NCBI RefSeq assembly: GCF_020907985.1
Contig: NZ_JAJJPA010000005.1
Location: forward strand, 186,001-250,000
Reading direction: 5' to 3'
Source of the DNA: Kitasatospora humi
GTDB lineage: Bacteria > Actinomycetota > Actinomycetes > Streptomycetales > Streptomycetaceae
Length of the DNA: 64,000 nucleotides
The notes beneath the pieces were generated by a model. It was not told the origin of the DNA. It saw nothing but the letters and a program-made list of their open reading frames with translations, and searched no databases. The position numbers and the translations under genes are program-made. Of this stretch, positions 35,548 through 47,539 are shown piece after piece (within the stretch, counting starts at the first letter, position 1; every line of letters starts with the position of its first letter).

Positions 35548-36951
35548 ATGAGAATCGTTCTTCGCCGCTCCCGGGCGGGGGGTCCGGCAGCAGTCCTGGC
35601 CCTCCTGGTCGGACTGCTGCTCCTGCTCCTGCCCGGGACCGCCATGGCGTCCGGCGGGCTGGACGACGCCGCCGCCTCCCTCAAGCAAGGCAAGGTCTAC
35701 GTCGACCCGGCCATGACCGGCCGGTTCTCCCAGGCCCAGGCCGACGCCCTGACCAAGAAGATCGAGGACGCCGACAAGCCGATCATGGTGGCGGTCGTCC
35801 CGGACAGCCCGCAGTACCCGGCGAAGACCGTCTTCAGCGACCTGCGCACCAAGGCGGGCATCACCGGTGTCTACGCCGTCTGGCGCGGCGACCAGTTCGG
35901 CGTGCGGAGCGACCCGAGCGCGCTGAACACCCAGACCGCGCGGAACTACGCTCAGGCCGCCTACGACTCGCACCACGGTGACATCAACGGCACACTGACC
36001 GATTTCGTCACCAACGCCGCGCCGAAGGTGTCCGGCCACGCGCCCGGCTCGTCCAAGTTCAGCACCGCGATGATCGTGGTGCCGCTGGTGCTGCTCGCCC
36101 TGGTCGGCGTCGGCGCCTTCCTGCTGGTCCGCCGCTCCCGCAAGCTCAAGGCCGAGAAGCGGGCCGCCGAGCTGCGCGCGCTGCGCACCGTGGTGGACGA
36201 GGACATCACCGCCTTCGGCGAGGAACTGGACCGGCTGGACTTCAACCCCGGCGCGCCGAGCGCGGACGACGCCCAGCGCGCCGACTACACCCGCGCGCTG
36301 GACTCCTACGAGTCCGCCAAGAAGCTGATGGACGCGGCCACCCGGCCGGAGGACGTCACCGCGGTGACCACCGCGCTGGAGGACGGCCGGTTCTCGCTGG
36401 CCACCCTGGCGGCCCGCCGTGAGGGCCGGTCGCTGCCCGAGCGCCGCCCGCCGTGCTTCTTCGACCCGCGGCACGGCCCCTCGGTGCAGGACGCGATGTG
36501 GTCGCCGGCCGGCGGCGCGCCGCGCCAGGTGCCGGTCTGCACCGCCGACGCGATGCGGCTGGCCGGCGGCCAGGACCCGGCGATCCGCACCGTGCAGACC
36601 GACCAGGGCCCGCAGCCCTACTGGAACGCCGGCCCGGTCTACGGCCCGTGGGCGGGCGGCTACTTCGGCGGCTACGGCTCCGGCCTGCTGCCCGGCCTGC
36701 TGGTCGGCACGATGCTGGGCTCGGTCTTCTCGGCCCCGCCGGCCTACGGCTACGACGGCGGCGGCTTCGGCGGTGGCTTCGACGGGGGCCACGAGCGGTA
36801 CGAGGGCGGCGACTTCTCCGGCGGCGACTTCGACAGCAACGACTTCGGCGGCTTCAACGGCTCCGACTTCGGCGGTGGCTCCGACTTCGGCGGCGACTTC
36901 GGTGGTGGCTCCGACTTCGGCGGTGGCGACTTCGGCGGCGGCGACTGGTAG
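35548..36951 (+). CDS. Secreted/membrane protein with glycine-rich tail, function unknown
   Basis: A 467-residue protein. An N-terminal signal peptide ([18 protein letters not shown], cleavage after AMA likely) leads into an extracytoplasmic domain of about 130 residues resembling TPM-type folds. One membrane segment follows ([20 protein letters not shown], about 174-193), then a cytoplasmic coiled-coil domain, a Cys-containing region, and a tail made of Gly/Asp/Phe/Ser repeats. The overall design is like DUF4350/TPM-domain proteins of actinobacteria. A strong terminator follows. Function unknown. Confidence 0.82.
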   Translation: MRIVLRRSRAGGPAAVLALLVGLLLLLLPGTAMASGGLDDAAASLKQGKVYVDPAMTGRFSQAQADALTKKIEDADKPIMVAVVPDSPQYPAKTVFSDLRTKAGITGVYAVWRGDQFGVRSDPSALNTQTARNYAQAAYDSHHGDINGTLTDFVTNAAPKVSGHAPGSSKFSTAMIVVPLVLLALVGVGAFLLVRRSRKLKAEKRAAELRALRTVVDEDITAFGEELDRLDFNPGAPSADDAQRADYTRALDSYESAKKLMDAATRPEDVTAVTTALEDGRFSLATLAARREGRSLPERRPPCFFDPRHGPSVQDAMWSPAGGAPRQVPVCTADAMRLAGGQDPAIRTVQTDQGPQPYWNAGPVYGPWAGGYFGGYGSGLLPGLLVGTMLGSVFSAPPAYGYDGGGFGGGFDGGHERYEGGDFSGGDFDSNDFGGFNGSDFGGGSDFGGDFGGGSDFGGGDFGGGDW

Positions 36952-36972
36952 GCCCGCCGGCCCGCTGCCCGT

Positions 36973-37015
36973 CCGGTGGCCCGTCCGCTCCTCCTCCCGG
37001 CGGACGGGCCACCGG
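36973..37015 (+). terminator. Terminator before acyP
   Basis: A perfect 16-bp stem (CCGGTGGCCCGTCCGC and complement) with an 11-base loop, 21 bases after the preceding stop and only 12 bases before the acyP ATG. Confidence 0.8.
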
Positions 37016-37027
37016 CATAATCGACGG

Positions 37028-37309
37028 ATGCACGAGCACGTCCGAGCCACCGCCTGGGTGCGCGGCAAGGTCCAGGAGGTCGGCTTCCGCTGGTGGACCA
37101 GGGCCCGCGCGCTGGAGATCGGCGGACTCACCGGCTACACCTCCAACCTTCCGGACGGGCGGGTCCAGGTGGTCGCCCAAGGCACCCGGGCCGACTGCGA
37201 GCGGCTGCTGGAGCTGCTGCGCGGCCCCGGCACCCCCGGGCGGGTCACCGGGGTGACCGAGATCTGGGGCGCCGTCCGGCCCGGCTACGACGGCTTCGCG
37301 ATCCGCTGA
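37028..37309 (+). CDS. acyP: Acylphosphatase
   Basis: A 93-residue acylphosphatase hydrolysing acyl phosphates. The phosphate-binding loop [11 protein letters not shown] with its arginine, and the catalytic asparagine in [13 protein letters not shown], are intact. ATG at 37028 lies just after the upstream terminator, so the promoter must overlap that hairpin or lie within it. In Streptomyces acyP sits upstream of smc. Confidence 0.95.
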   Translation: MHEHVRATAWVRGKVQEVGFRWWTRARALEIGGLTGYTSNLPDGRVQVVAQGTRADCERLLELLRGPGTPGRVTGVTEIWGAVRPGYDGFAIR

Positions 37310-37720
37310 GCCCGTGCGGCACCGACCGGGCGGCCACGCGCTGTTGGGACCGGTGTCAACCCGTGTTGTTCGACGGTTGCCATTTCGCTCCGTCCGTGGT
37401 TGACTCCGCATCGTGCAGTGATCCACCGCGTCAGCGGTGTGTTCGCCGCTGCCCATGGCGTGAGTCAACCGCCATGCAGGTGACAGCGGCGTTGTAGCGC
37501 GCGGTGATCGTGTTGACCCGTACGGTCTTTGGTGAGACGCTGGAAGCCCGCGCACGTGACGGCGATTTTGAGCAAGGTCATGCCCTGTGGCCGCACAATC
37601 CACCGTGCCTGACCTGTGGTGCCGAGCCGGCACTGCCCTTGTCGTGCAGCGCGTGCGTCACCCCTTCCCCTCGACCTGTACCGTACCGGTTCGGTCACTC
37701 AGCGTGGAGGACCATTCATC
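37310..37720. other. 411-base gap between acyP and the small coiled-coil gene
   Basis: Frames here lack ribosome sites and known domains. It contains TTGACT and TTGACC elements (around 37399 and 37511) that could be promoter -35 boxes, and a promoter for the gene at 37721 is expected. Base composition is slightly lower in GC than the neighbours. Confidence 0.35.
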
Positions 37721-37924
37721 ATGGCAAAGGCGCTTCTCGGGTACGTCGGCGGCCCCGACCCGCGAATGCTCTCCGAGATGCGACGGCTTCAGCAGCGCGT
37801 CTTGGACCTGGAGGCCGAACTCGTTCGGATGCAGGCCGAGAACAACGCGCTCGTCGCTGTCGCTGCCGAGCACTCCTTGCTCGACAGCATCGATCTCGGG
37901 CAGCGGGAGCCCGCACTCACCTGA
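37721..37924 (+). CDS. Small coiled-coil protein of unknown function
   Basis: A 67-residue protein starting MAKALLGYVGG, followed by a coiled coil (EMRRLQQRVLDLEAELVRMQ and on), ending SLLDSIDLGQREPALT. GGAGG lies at good spacing before the ATG. From memory it is strongly conserved in Streptomyces beside smc. Its size and coil suggest a structural or adaptor role, but no function is known to me. A T-run terminator follows. Confidence 0.8.
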   Translation: MAKALLGYVGGPDPRMLSEMRRLQQRVLDLEAELVRMQAENNALVAVAAEHSLLDSIDLGQREPALT

Positions 37925-37938
37925 ACATTCGGGATCGA

Positions 37939-37966
37939 ATCGACCGGCTAGACACCGGCCGATTTT
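37939..37966 (+). terminator. Terminator after the small coiled-coil gene
   Basis: ATCGACCGG pairs with CCGGCCGAT (one mismatch), followed by TTTT; 14 bases after the stop. Confidence 0.65.
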
Positions 37967-38164
37967 GTCGCGGAGGCCGATTTCGCCGCGCACCGACGCG
38001 ACACCTCGGGACGCGATCATCAGGGACGTCGTCAGCGGCGTCCCTTCGTCGTTCCCGCCCCGGTTTCCCTTGGAACCGCCACCCACCTCCAGCTGTGTTT
38101 TCCTCAGGCTGCCCACGGCCCGGCCGACCGAAACCGGGCGACGGCGGCGATTACAGTCTCACGG

Positions 38165-41100
38165 GTGCACCTGAAGAGCCTGACCCTGCGCGGCTTCAAG
38201 TCCTTCGCCTCGGCGACCACGCTGCGCTTCGAACCCGGCATCACCTGCGTGGTCGGCCCGAACGGCTCGGGCAAGTCCAATGTGGTCGACGCGCTCTCCT
38301 GGGTCATGGGTGAACAGGGCGCCAAGTCGCTGCGCGGCGGCAAGATGGAGGACGTCATCTTCGCCGGGACCAGCGGCCGGCCGCCGCTCGGCCGGGCCGA
38401 GGTCAGCCTCACCATCGACAACGCCGACGGCGCCCTGCCGATCGACTACGCCGAAGTGACGATCACCCGCACCATGTTCCGCAACGGCGGCAGCGACTAC
38501 GCGCTGAACGGCCAGACCTGCCGGCTGCTGGACATCCAGGAACTGCTCTCCGACTCCGGCATCGGCCGGGAGATGCACGTGATCGTCGGCCAGGGCCGGC
38601 TCGACTCGGTGCTGCACGCCGACCCGCAGGGCCGCCGGGCCTTCATCGAGGAGGCCGCCGGGGTGCTCAAGCACCGCAAGCGCAAGGAGAAGGCGCTGCG
38701 GAAGCTGGACGCAATGGCCGCCAACCTCAACCGGGTGCAGGACCTGGTCGCCGAGCTGCGCCGGCAGCTCGGACCGCTGGGCCGCCAGGCCCGGATCGCC
38801 CGGCGGGCCGCCGGCATCCAGGCCGAGCTGCGCGACGCCCGGCTGCGGCTGCTCGCCGACGACCTGCTGACCCTGCGCCAGGCCGTCCAGGCCGAGGCCG
38901 CCGACGAACAGGCACTGCGGCAGCGCCGGGACACGGTGGAACGGGACCTGCTGACCGCCCGGCAGCGCGAGGCCGTGCTGGAGGCCCAGGTGGAGCAGCT
39001 CGGGCCGCGCCTGGAGGCCGCCCGCACCGCCTGGTACCAGCTGGCCGCGCTGGGCGAGCGGACCCGTGGCACCATCGGGCTGGCCGAGGCCCGGGTGCGG
39101 CACGCCACCAGCGGCGGCGAGCCGGAGCGGCGCGGCCGCGACCCCGAGGAACTGGTCGCCGAGGCCGCACGGGTCCGGCAGGAGGAGGCCGCGCTCGGCG
39201 AGGCCCTGGAGGCGGCCCAGCAGGCGCTGGACGAGGCGGTGGCCCGCCGCGCCGAGCTGGAACGCGAACTCACCGCCGAGGAGCAGCGGCTGCGCGGCGC
39301 CGCCCGGGCCGCCGCCGACCGGCGCGAGGGGCTGGCCCGCCTCCAGGGGCAGGCCGCCGCGGCAGCCTCCCGGGCGGCCGGCGCCCAGGCCGAGATCGAG
39401 CGGCTGACCGCGGCCCGGGACGAGGCGGCGGCACGCGCCGAGGCGGCCGGCGCCGAGTACCGGCAGCTGCGTGACCAGGTGGCCGAACTGGAGGGCGGTG
39501 ACCAGCAGCTGGAGGCGGCGCACGGGCAGGCGCGGGACCGGCTGGCCGGCGCGGAACGCGAGCTGAGCGGCGCCCGCGAGGCGGCCGCCGCCGCCGAGCG
39601 CGAGCTGAGCGCGCTGACCGCCCGCCACGAGGCCCTGGCGCTCGGGCTGCGCCGCAAGGACGGCACCGGCGCGCTGCTGGCGGCGGGGGAGCGGCTGACC
39701 GGGCTGCTCGGCCCGGCGGCGGCGCTGCTCACCGTGGCTCCGGGTGACGAGGCGGCGCTGGCGGCGGCGCTCGGTGCGGCCGCCGACGCGGTGGCGGTCA
39801 GCGACCGGTCGGCCGCCGTCGCGGCGCTGCGGCTGCTGCGCACCGAGGACGCCGGGCGGGCGGCGCTGCTGATCGCCGGTGGGTCCGGCGGCCCCGACGG
39901 GTTGTCGGCGCCCGGCGCGCTGCCGGCCGGCGCGCGCCGGGCCGGCGAACTGCTGACCGGTCCGGCCGAGCTGCTGCCCGCCGTCCGCGCCCTGCTGGCG
40001 CACACCGCCGTGGTGGCCGACCTGGACGCCGCCCAGCGGCTGCTGGACGCCCACCCGGAGCTCACCGCCGTCACCGCCGAGGGCGACCTGCTGTCCGCCG
40101 GCTTCGCCCAGGGCGGCGCGGCCGGCCCGCCCAGCCAACTGGAGACCCAGGCCGCGGTGGACGCCGCCGCCCGGCAGGTCGAGGAGCTCACCGCGCGCTG
40201 CGCCGAACTCGCCGAGCGGCTCGCCCGGGCCGAGGAGGCGCGCCGCGAGCTGTCCGCAGACGTGGAGCGGCTGGCCGCCGAGCAGCGCGGTGCCGAGAAG
40301 CAGCGCGCCCGGACGGCCGGCGCGCTGGGCCGGCTCGGCGGCCAGGCCAAGGCCGCCGCCGGCGAGGCGGAGCGCGCCGCTGCGGCGCTGCGGGCCGCCG
40401 AGGAGGGCCGGGAGGCGGCGGTGCGGGCCGCCGAGGAGCTGGCCGAGCGGCTGGCGGTGGCCGAGGAACTGGCCGACCAGGACGCCGACGAGCCCGACCG
40501 GAGCGAGCGTGACCGGCTCGCCGAGCAGTCCGCGCAGGCCCGCCAGCAGGAGTTGGAGGCCCGGCTCGCGGTGCGCACCCACGAGGAGCGGGTCCGCTCG
40601 CTGGCCGGGCGGGCGGACGGCCTGGACCGGGCGGCCCGGGCCGAGCGGGAGGCCCGGGTCCGGGCCGCCGAGCGGGCCCGCCGTGCCGCGCACGAGGCGG
40701 CGGTGGCGGGCGCGGTGCTGGCCGGCGCCCGGCAGTTGCTCGCCTGTCTGGAGGTCTCCACCGCCCGGGCCGAGGCCGAGCGCATCGGCATCGAGCAGGC
40801 CCGCGCCACTCGGGAGGCCGAACTGCGGGCGGCGCGCGAGCTGGGCCGGGAGCTCAAGGACGAACTGGACAAGCTGGTCGACGCCGGCCACCGGGACGAG
40901 GTGCTGCGCGCCGAGAAGCGGCTGCGGATCGAGCAGTTGGAGACCAAGGCGCTGGAGGAGTTCGGCGTCGAGTCGCAGGTGCTGCTGGCCGAGTACGGTC
41001 CCGACCAGCCGGTGCCGCCGGTCGCCCCCGAGGAGGGGGAGCAGCCCGGTGAGCCGCGGCCGTACGTCCGCGCCGAGCAGGAGAAGCGGCTGCGCGCGGC

Positions 41101-41773
41101 CGAGAAGGCCCACCAGCAGCTGGGCAGGGTCAACCCGCTGGCGCTGGAGGAGTTCGCCGCGCTGGAGGAGCGCCACAAGTTCCTCGGCGAGCAGCTGGAG
41201 GACCTCAAGCGCAGCCGGCGGGACCTGATGGACATCGTGCGGGACGTGGACCAGCGGGTGCAGGAGCTGTTCACGGCAGCCTTCCACGACACCGCCGCCC
41301 AGTTCGAGGGCGTCTTCTCGCGGCTCTTCCCCGGGGGTGAGGGCCGGCTGGTGCTGACCGACCCGGACGACATGCTGGCCACCGGGGTGGAGGTGGAGGC
41401 CCGCCCGCCGGGCAAGAAGGTCAAGCGGCTGTCACTGCTCTCCGGCGGCGAGCGCTCGCTGACCGCGGTCGCCCTGCTGGTGGCCATCTTCAAGGCCCGG
41501 CCCAGCCCGTTCTACGTGATGGACGAGGTGGAGGCGGCGCTGGACGAGACCAACCTGCGCCGGCTGATCGCGATCATGGAGGAGCTGCGGGACAGCTCCC
41601 AGCTGATCGTGATCACGCATCAGAAGCTCACCATGGAGTGCGCCGACGCCCTGTACGGCGTCACCATGAAGGGCGACGGCATCTCCCAGGTGATCAGCCA
41701 GCGGCTGCGCGAAGAGCACCGGGAGCGGAAGGTACCGATGCCGCAACGGCGCGAGACCGTCCAGCCCGCCTGA
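38165..41773 (+). CDS. smc: Chromosome segregation protein SMC
   Basis: A 1202-residue condensin ATPase that organises and segregates the chromosome with ScpA/ScpB. The N-terminal Walker A is GPNGSGKSNVVDALSWVMGE. Two long Ala/Glu/Arg-rich coiled coils flank a hinge near residues 505-640. The C-terminal head has the ABC signature LLSGGERSLTAVALL and Walker B YVMDEVEAALDE. GTG at 38165 has no ribosome site; a TACAGT element ends seven bases upstream, so the mRNA is probably leaderless. ftsY follows by 39 bases. Confidence 0.97.
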   Translation: MHLKSLTLRGFKSFASATTLRFEPGITCVVGPNGSGKSNVVDALSWVMGEQGAKSLRGGKMEDVIFAGTSGRPPLGRAEVSLTIDNADGALPIDYAEVTITRTMFRNGGSDYALNGQTCRLLDIQELLSDSGIGREMHVIVGQGRLDSVLHADPQGRRAFIEEAAGVLKHRKRKEKALRKLDAMAANLNRVQDLVAELRRQLGPLGRQARIARRAAGIQAELRDARLRLLADDLLTLRQAVQAEAADEQALRQRRDTVERDLLTARQREAVLEAQVEQLGPRLEAARTAWYQLAALGERTRGTIGLAEARVRHATSGGEPERRGRDPEELVAEAARVRQEEAALGEALEAAQQALDEAVARRAELERELTAEEQRLRGAARAAADRREGLARLQGQAAAAASRAAGAQAEIERLTAARDEAAARAEAAGAEYRQLRDQVAELEGGDQQLEAAHGQARDRLAGAERELSGAREAAAAAERELSALTARHEALALGLRRKDGTGALLAAGERLTGLLGPAAALLTVAPGDEAALAAALGAAADAVAVSDRSAAVAALRLLRTEDAGRAALLIAGGSGGPDGLSAPGALPAGARRAGELLTGPAELLPAVRALLAHTAVVADLDAAQRLLDAHPELTAVTAEGDLLSAGFAQGGAAGPPSQLETQAAVDAAARQVEELTARCAELAERLARAEEARRELSADVERLAAEQRGAEKQRARTAGALGRLGGQAKAAAGEAERAAAALRAAEEGREAAVRAAEELAERLAVAEELADQDADEPDRSERDRLAEQSAQARQQELEARLAVRTHEERVRSLAGRADGLDRAARAEREARVRAAERARRAAHEAAVAGAVLAGARQLLACLEVSTARAEAERIGIEQARATREAELRAARELGRELKDELDKLVDAGHRDEVLRAEKRLRIEQLETKALEEFGVESQVLLAEYGPDQPVPPVAPEEGEQPGEPRPYVRAEQEKRLRAAEKAHQQLGRVNPLALEEFAALEERHKFLGEQLEDLKRSRRDLMDIVRDVDQRVQELFTAAFHDTAAQFEGVFSRLFPGGEGRLVLTDPDDMLATGVEVEARPPGKKVKRLSLLSGGERSLTAVALLVAIFKARPSPFYVMDEVEAALDETNLRRLIAIMEELRDSSQLIVITHQKLTMECADALYGVTMKGDGISQVISQRLREEHRERKVPMPQRRETVQPA

Positions 41774-41812
41774 CCCCGGTTCGGCCGCGCGTCACGGATA
41801 CTGGCTACCGTT

Positions 41813-43036
41813 ATGGAATACGTGATCCTTGCCGTAGTCATCGCCGTGATCGCCGTTGGTGCGGTTGCCGGCCTCGTCGTCAGCGGCAGACGACGTAAGG
41901 AACTGCCCCCGAAGTCCACGACGACCATCGCCCCGCCGGCGCCCGAGGCGCCCGCGCCGCAGGCCGAGGAGCCGCACGTCGGTGACGAGGCCGCGCCGCC
42001 GCGCGAGGAGCCGGTGCAGACCGTCGAGGAGGTCGAGCTCCCGCCGACCGCCGAGACGGTCGAGGTCACTCCCGAGCAGGTCATCGAGGCGCCCGCGCTG
42101 GAGGTGCCGGAGCCGACCGCCGGCCGGCTGGTGCGGCTGCGCTCCCGGCTGTCCCGCTCGCAGAACGCGCTCGGCAAGGGCCTGCTGACCCTGCTCTCCC
42201 GGGACCGCCTCGACGAGGACACCTGGGAGGAGATCGAGGACACCCTGCTCACCGCCGACATCGGCGTCGCGCCCACCCAGGAGCTGGTCGAGCGGCTGCG
42301 CACCCGGGTGAAGGTGCTCGGCACCCGCAGCCCCGAGGAGCTGCGCGGTCTGCTGCGCGAGGAGCTGGTCGACCTGATCGGTGCCGACAGCGACCGCTCG
42401 CTGCACACCGCCAAGCAGGCGGACGGCCGTCCCGCCGTGGTGCTGGTGGTCGGCGTCAACGGGGTGGGCAAGACCACCACCTCCGGCAAGCTCGGCCGGG
42501 TGCTGGTGGCCGACGGCCGCACGGTGGTGCTCGGCGCGGCCGACACCTTCCGCGCCGCCGCCGCCGACCAGCTGCAGACCTGGGGCGAGCGGGTGGGTGC
42601 CCGCACGGTGCGCGGTCCGGAGGGCGGCGACCCCGCCTCCGTCGCGTTCGACGCGGTCAAGGAGGCCATCGCCGAGGGCGCCGACACGGTGCTGATCGAC
42701 ACCGCCGGCCGGCTGCACACCAAGACCGGCCTGATGGACGAGCTCGGCAAGGTCAAGCGGGTGGTGGAGAAGCACGGCCCGGTGAACGAGGTGCTGCTGG
42801 TGCTGGACGCCACCACCGGGCAGAACGGCCTGGTGCAGGCGCGGGTCTTCGCCGAGGTGGTGGACATCACCGGCATCGTGCTGACCAAGCTGGACGGCAC
42901 CGCGAAGGGCGGCATCGTGGTCGCGGTGCAGCGTGAGCTGGGCGTGCCGGTCAAGCTGATCGGCCTGGGCGAGGGCGCCGACGACCTGGCGCCGTTCGAG
43001 CCGGGTGCCTTCGTGGACGCGCTGATCGGCGACTGA
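41813..43036 (+). CDS. ftsY: Signal recognition particle receptor FtsY
   Basis: A 407-residue SRP receptor GTPase. An N-terminal membrane anchor (VILAVVIAVIAVGAVAGLVV), an acidic/Pro-rich linker to about residue 100, then the NG domain with P-loop GVNGVGKTTTSGKL, DTAGR and TKLDG. Works with Ffh encoded at 50 kb. ATG lacks a ribosome site and follows a GATACT element by ten bases, so a very short leader is likely. Confidence 0.97.
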   Translation: MEYVILAVVIAVIAVGAVAGLVVSGRRRKELPPKSTTTIAPPAPEAPAPQAEEPHVGDEAAPPREEPVQTVEEVELPPTAETVEVTPEQVIEAPALEVPEPTAGRLVRLRSRLSRSQNALGKGLLTLLSRDRLDEDTWEEIEDTLLTADIGVAPTQELVERLRTRVKVLGTRSPEELRGLLREELVDLIGADSDRSLHTAKQADGRPAVVLVVGVNGVGKTTTSGKLGRVLVADGRTVVLGAADTFRAAAADQLQTWGERVGARTVRGPEGGDPASVAFDAVKEAIAEGADTVLIDTAGRLHTKTGLMDELGKVKRVVEKHGPVNEVLLVLDATTGQNGLVQARVFAEVVDITGIVLTKLDGTAKGGIVVAVQRELGVPVKLIGLGEGADDLAPFEPGAFVDALIGD

Positions 43037-43055
43037 TCCGGGCGCCGAGCGCGGA

Positions 43056-43088
43056 CTGGGCCGCTTCCCCGCCGGGGGAGCGGCCCAG
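43056..43088. terminator. Bidirectional terminator between ftsY and the convergent gene
   Basis: A 15-bp stem (CTGGGCCGCTTCCCC with one G-T pair) and a three-base loop, between two convergent stops. Confidence 0.8.
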
Positions 43089-43095
43089 CGCCGTT

Positions 43096-43788
43096 TCAGG
43101 AGGCGAGCCAGGCCGGCTCGGCGGCCAGGCGGCGCTGCCGCCCGCGGTGGCAGGCGTAGGCCAGGGTGCCGAGCAGCAGCCGGGCCTGCGGCGGGCGGAC
43201 CGCGCTCTCCCGGCACGGCGGGCGCAGCCAGCGCACCGTGCCCTGGCCGGGCAGCGCGGTGGGCGGCGCGGTGAGGTAGCCGCCCGTGCCGTGGCAGGCC
43301 AGGTCGAGGGCGGCGTCGTCCCAGCCCATCCGGTAGAGCAGGTCGGGCAGTCTGTCCGCGGTGCCCCGGGCGACGAAGAACAGCAGCCGGCCGGTGGCGG
43401 AGACCAGCACCGGGCCGAGCTGGGTGCCCATCCGCTCCAACCGGACCAGGGCGCGCAGGCCGGCCGGCTCGGGCACGTCGAGCACGTCGAAGGAGCGCCC
43501 GGTGGGCAGCAGCACCGCGCCGTCCCGCTTGCCGTCCCACAGCGCGCGCACCTCGTGCGGGGTGGCGCCGGGCGGCAGCTCGCGGGCCGGTTCGCCGGGC
43601 AGCGGGTGCAGTCCGGGGGCGGCACAGTGCGGCCGACCGCAGCGACACGGCCCGGCCGGCACCCTGGGGGGTCCGCCGAGCGCCACCGCCCAGCCCCAGC
43701 GGCCGGCGTACTCGGCCGCGGCCCGGCACGCGGTGGCGCGGCTGCGGCGGCGGGCGCCGAACCTCAGATCGCCGAACAGGTTGTCCAT
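43096..43788 (-). CDS. Primase-polymerase-like N-terminal domain protein
   Basis: A 230-residue protein matching the bifunctional primase/polymerase (prim-pol) type: AAEYAGRWGWAVALGG start, the Cys/His cluster CRCGRPHCAAPGLHP, and DVLDVPEPAGLRALVRLE. The helicase part that accompanies such domains in plasmids and phages is absent, and the usual catalytic acidic pair is not obvious, so activity is doubtful. ATG at 43788 lies one base after GGGGGAGG. In Streptomyces this orphan form is found next to nsdA. Confidence 0.8.
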   Translation of the reverse strand: MDNLFGDLRFGARRRSRATACRAAAEYAGRWGWAVALGGPPRVPAGPCRCGRPHCAAPGLHPLPGEPARELPPGATPHEVRALWDGKRDGAVLLPTGRSFDVLDVPEPAGLRALVRLERMGTQLGPVLVSATGRLLFFVARGTADRLPDLLYRMGWDDAALDLACHGTGGYLTAPPTALPGQGTVRWLRPPCRESAVRPPQARLLLGTLAYACHRGRQRRLAAEPAWLAS

Positions 43789-43936
43789 GCCTCCCCCAAC
43801 AGATTTCGGTTGCCGGCGGTTACGGGATCGTGACGTTCTGTCAAAATTCTGCTCCACGGCGTGACTTCGCGGTGGGCGGCGCGCGGGCAGTGACGTGCGC
43901 CGGGGTAGCGCGGAAGGCCCCGAGCGGCGGGCCGCC

Positions 43937-43978
43937 CTCCAGTGAAGCGCCGTCGACGGTTCCGCCGCTTCACTCGAG
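43937..43978. repeat. Nested inverted repeat upstream of nsdA
   Basis: AGTGAAGCG (43941-43949) and CGCTTCACT (43966-43974), extended by CCTC/GAGG after one mismatch, enclose the palindrome CCGTCGACGG. It lies in the divergent region between the prim-pol gene and nsdA, a candidate operator. The rest of this 339-base gap holds no supportable gene. Confidence 0.7.
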
Positions 43979-44127
43979 GGGGTGGCGAATGGTGGCGTTT
44001 CCCGGGGAAGGATCCCCCGGACGGCCCACGGCGGGTTACGTTCGGATCACGCACCGGGAGGGGTGCGGTGCCGAGCGGGAAACGAGAATGGGGACCCCGG
44101 CGGGGTCGGGCGGGACAGGTGGACCCA

Positions 44128-47456
<3,329 letters not shown>

Positions 47457-47481
47457 CTCCTCTTTCCAGCAAGGCCCTTGA

Positions 47482-47512
47482 AGCGGACCCGCGAGCAACT
47501 CGAGGGTCCGCT
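47482..47512 (+). terminator. Hairpin between glnK and glnD
   Basis: AGCGGACCC and GGGTCCGCT form a 9-bp stem with an inner CGAG/CTCG stem and CAA loop. It may attenuate transcription into glnD or stabilise the amtB-glnK message. Confidence 0.55.
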
Positions 47513-47539
47513 GACGGCGTTCACCACCCGGGAGGCCCA

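Noticed and set aside
37504..38313. Frames running through the gap, the small coiled-coil gene and the start of smc
   Set aside because: They conflict with the strongly supported small gene at 37721 and with smc, and have mixed low-complexity translations.
38159..41287. A 1042-codon open frame on the minus strand
   Set aside because: It is antisense to smc and the product is repetitive Gly/Ala/Gln/Arg. The plus strand has complete SMC motifs.
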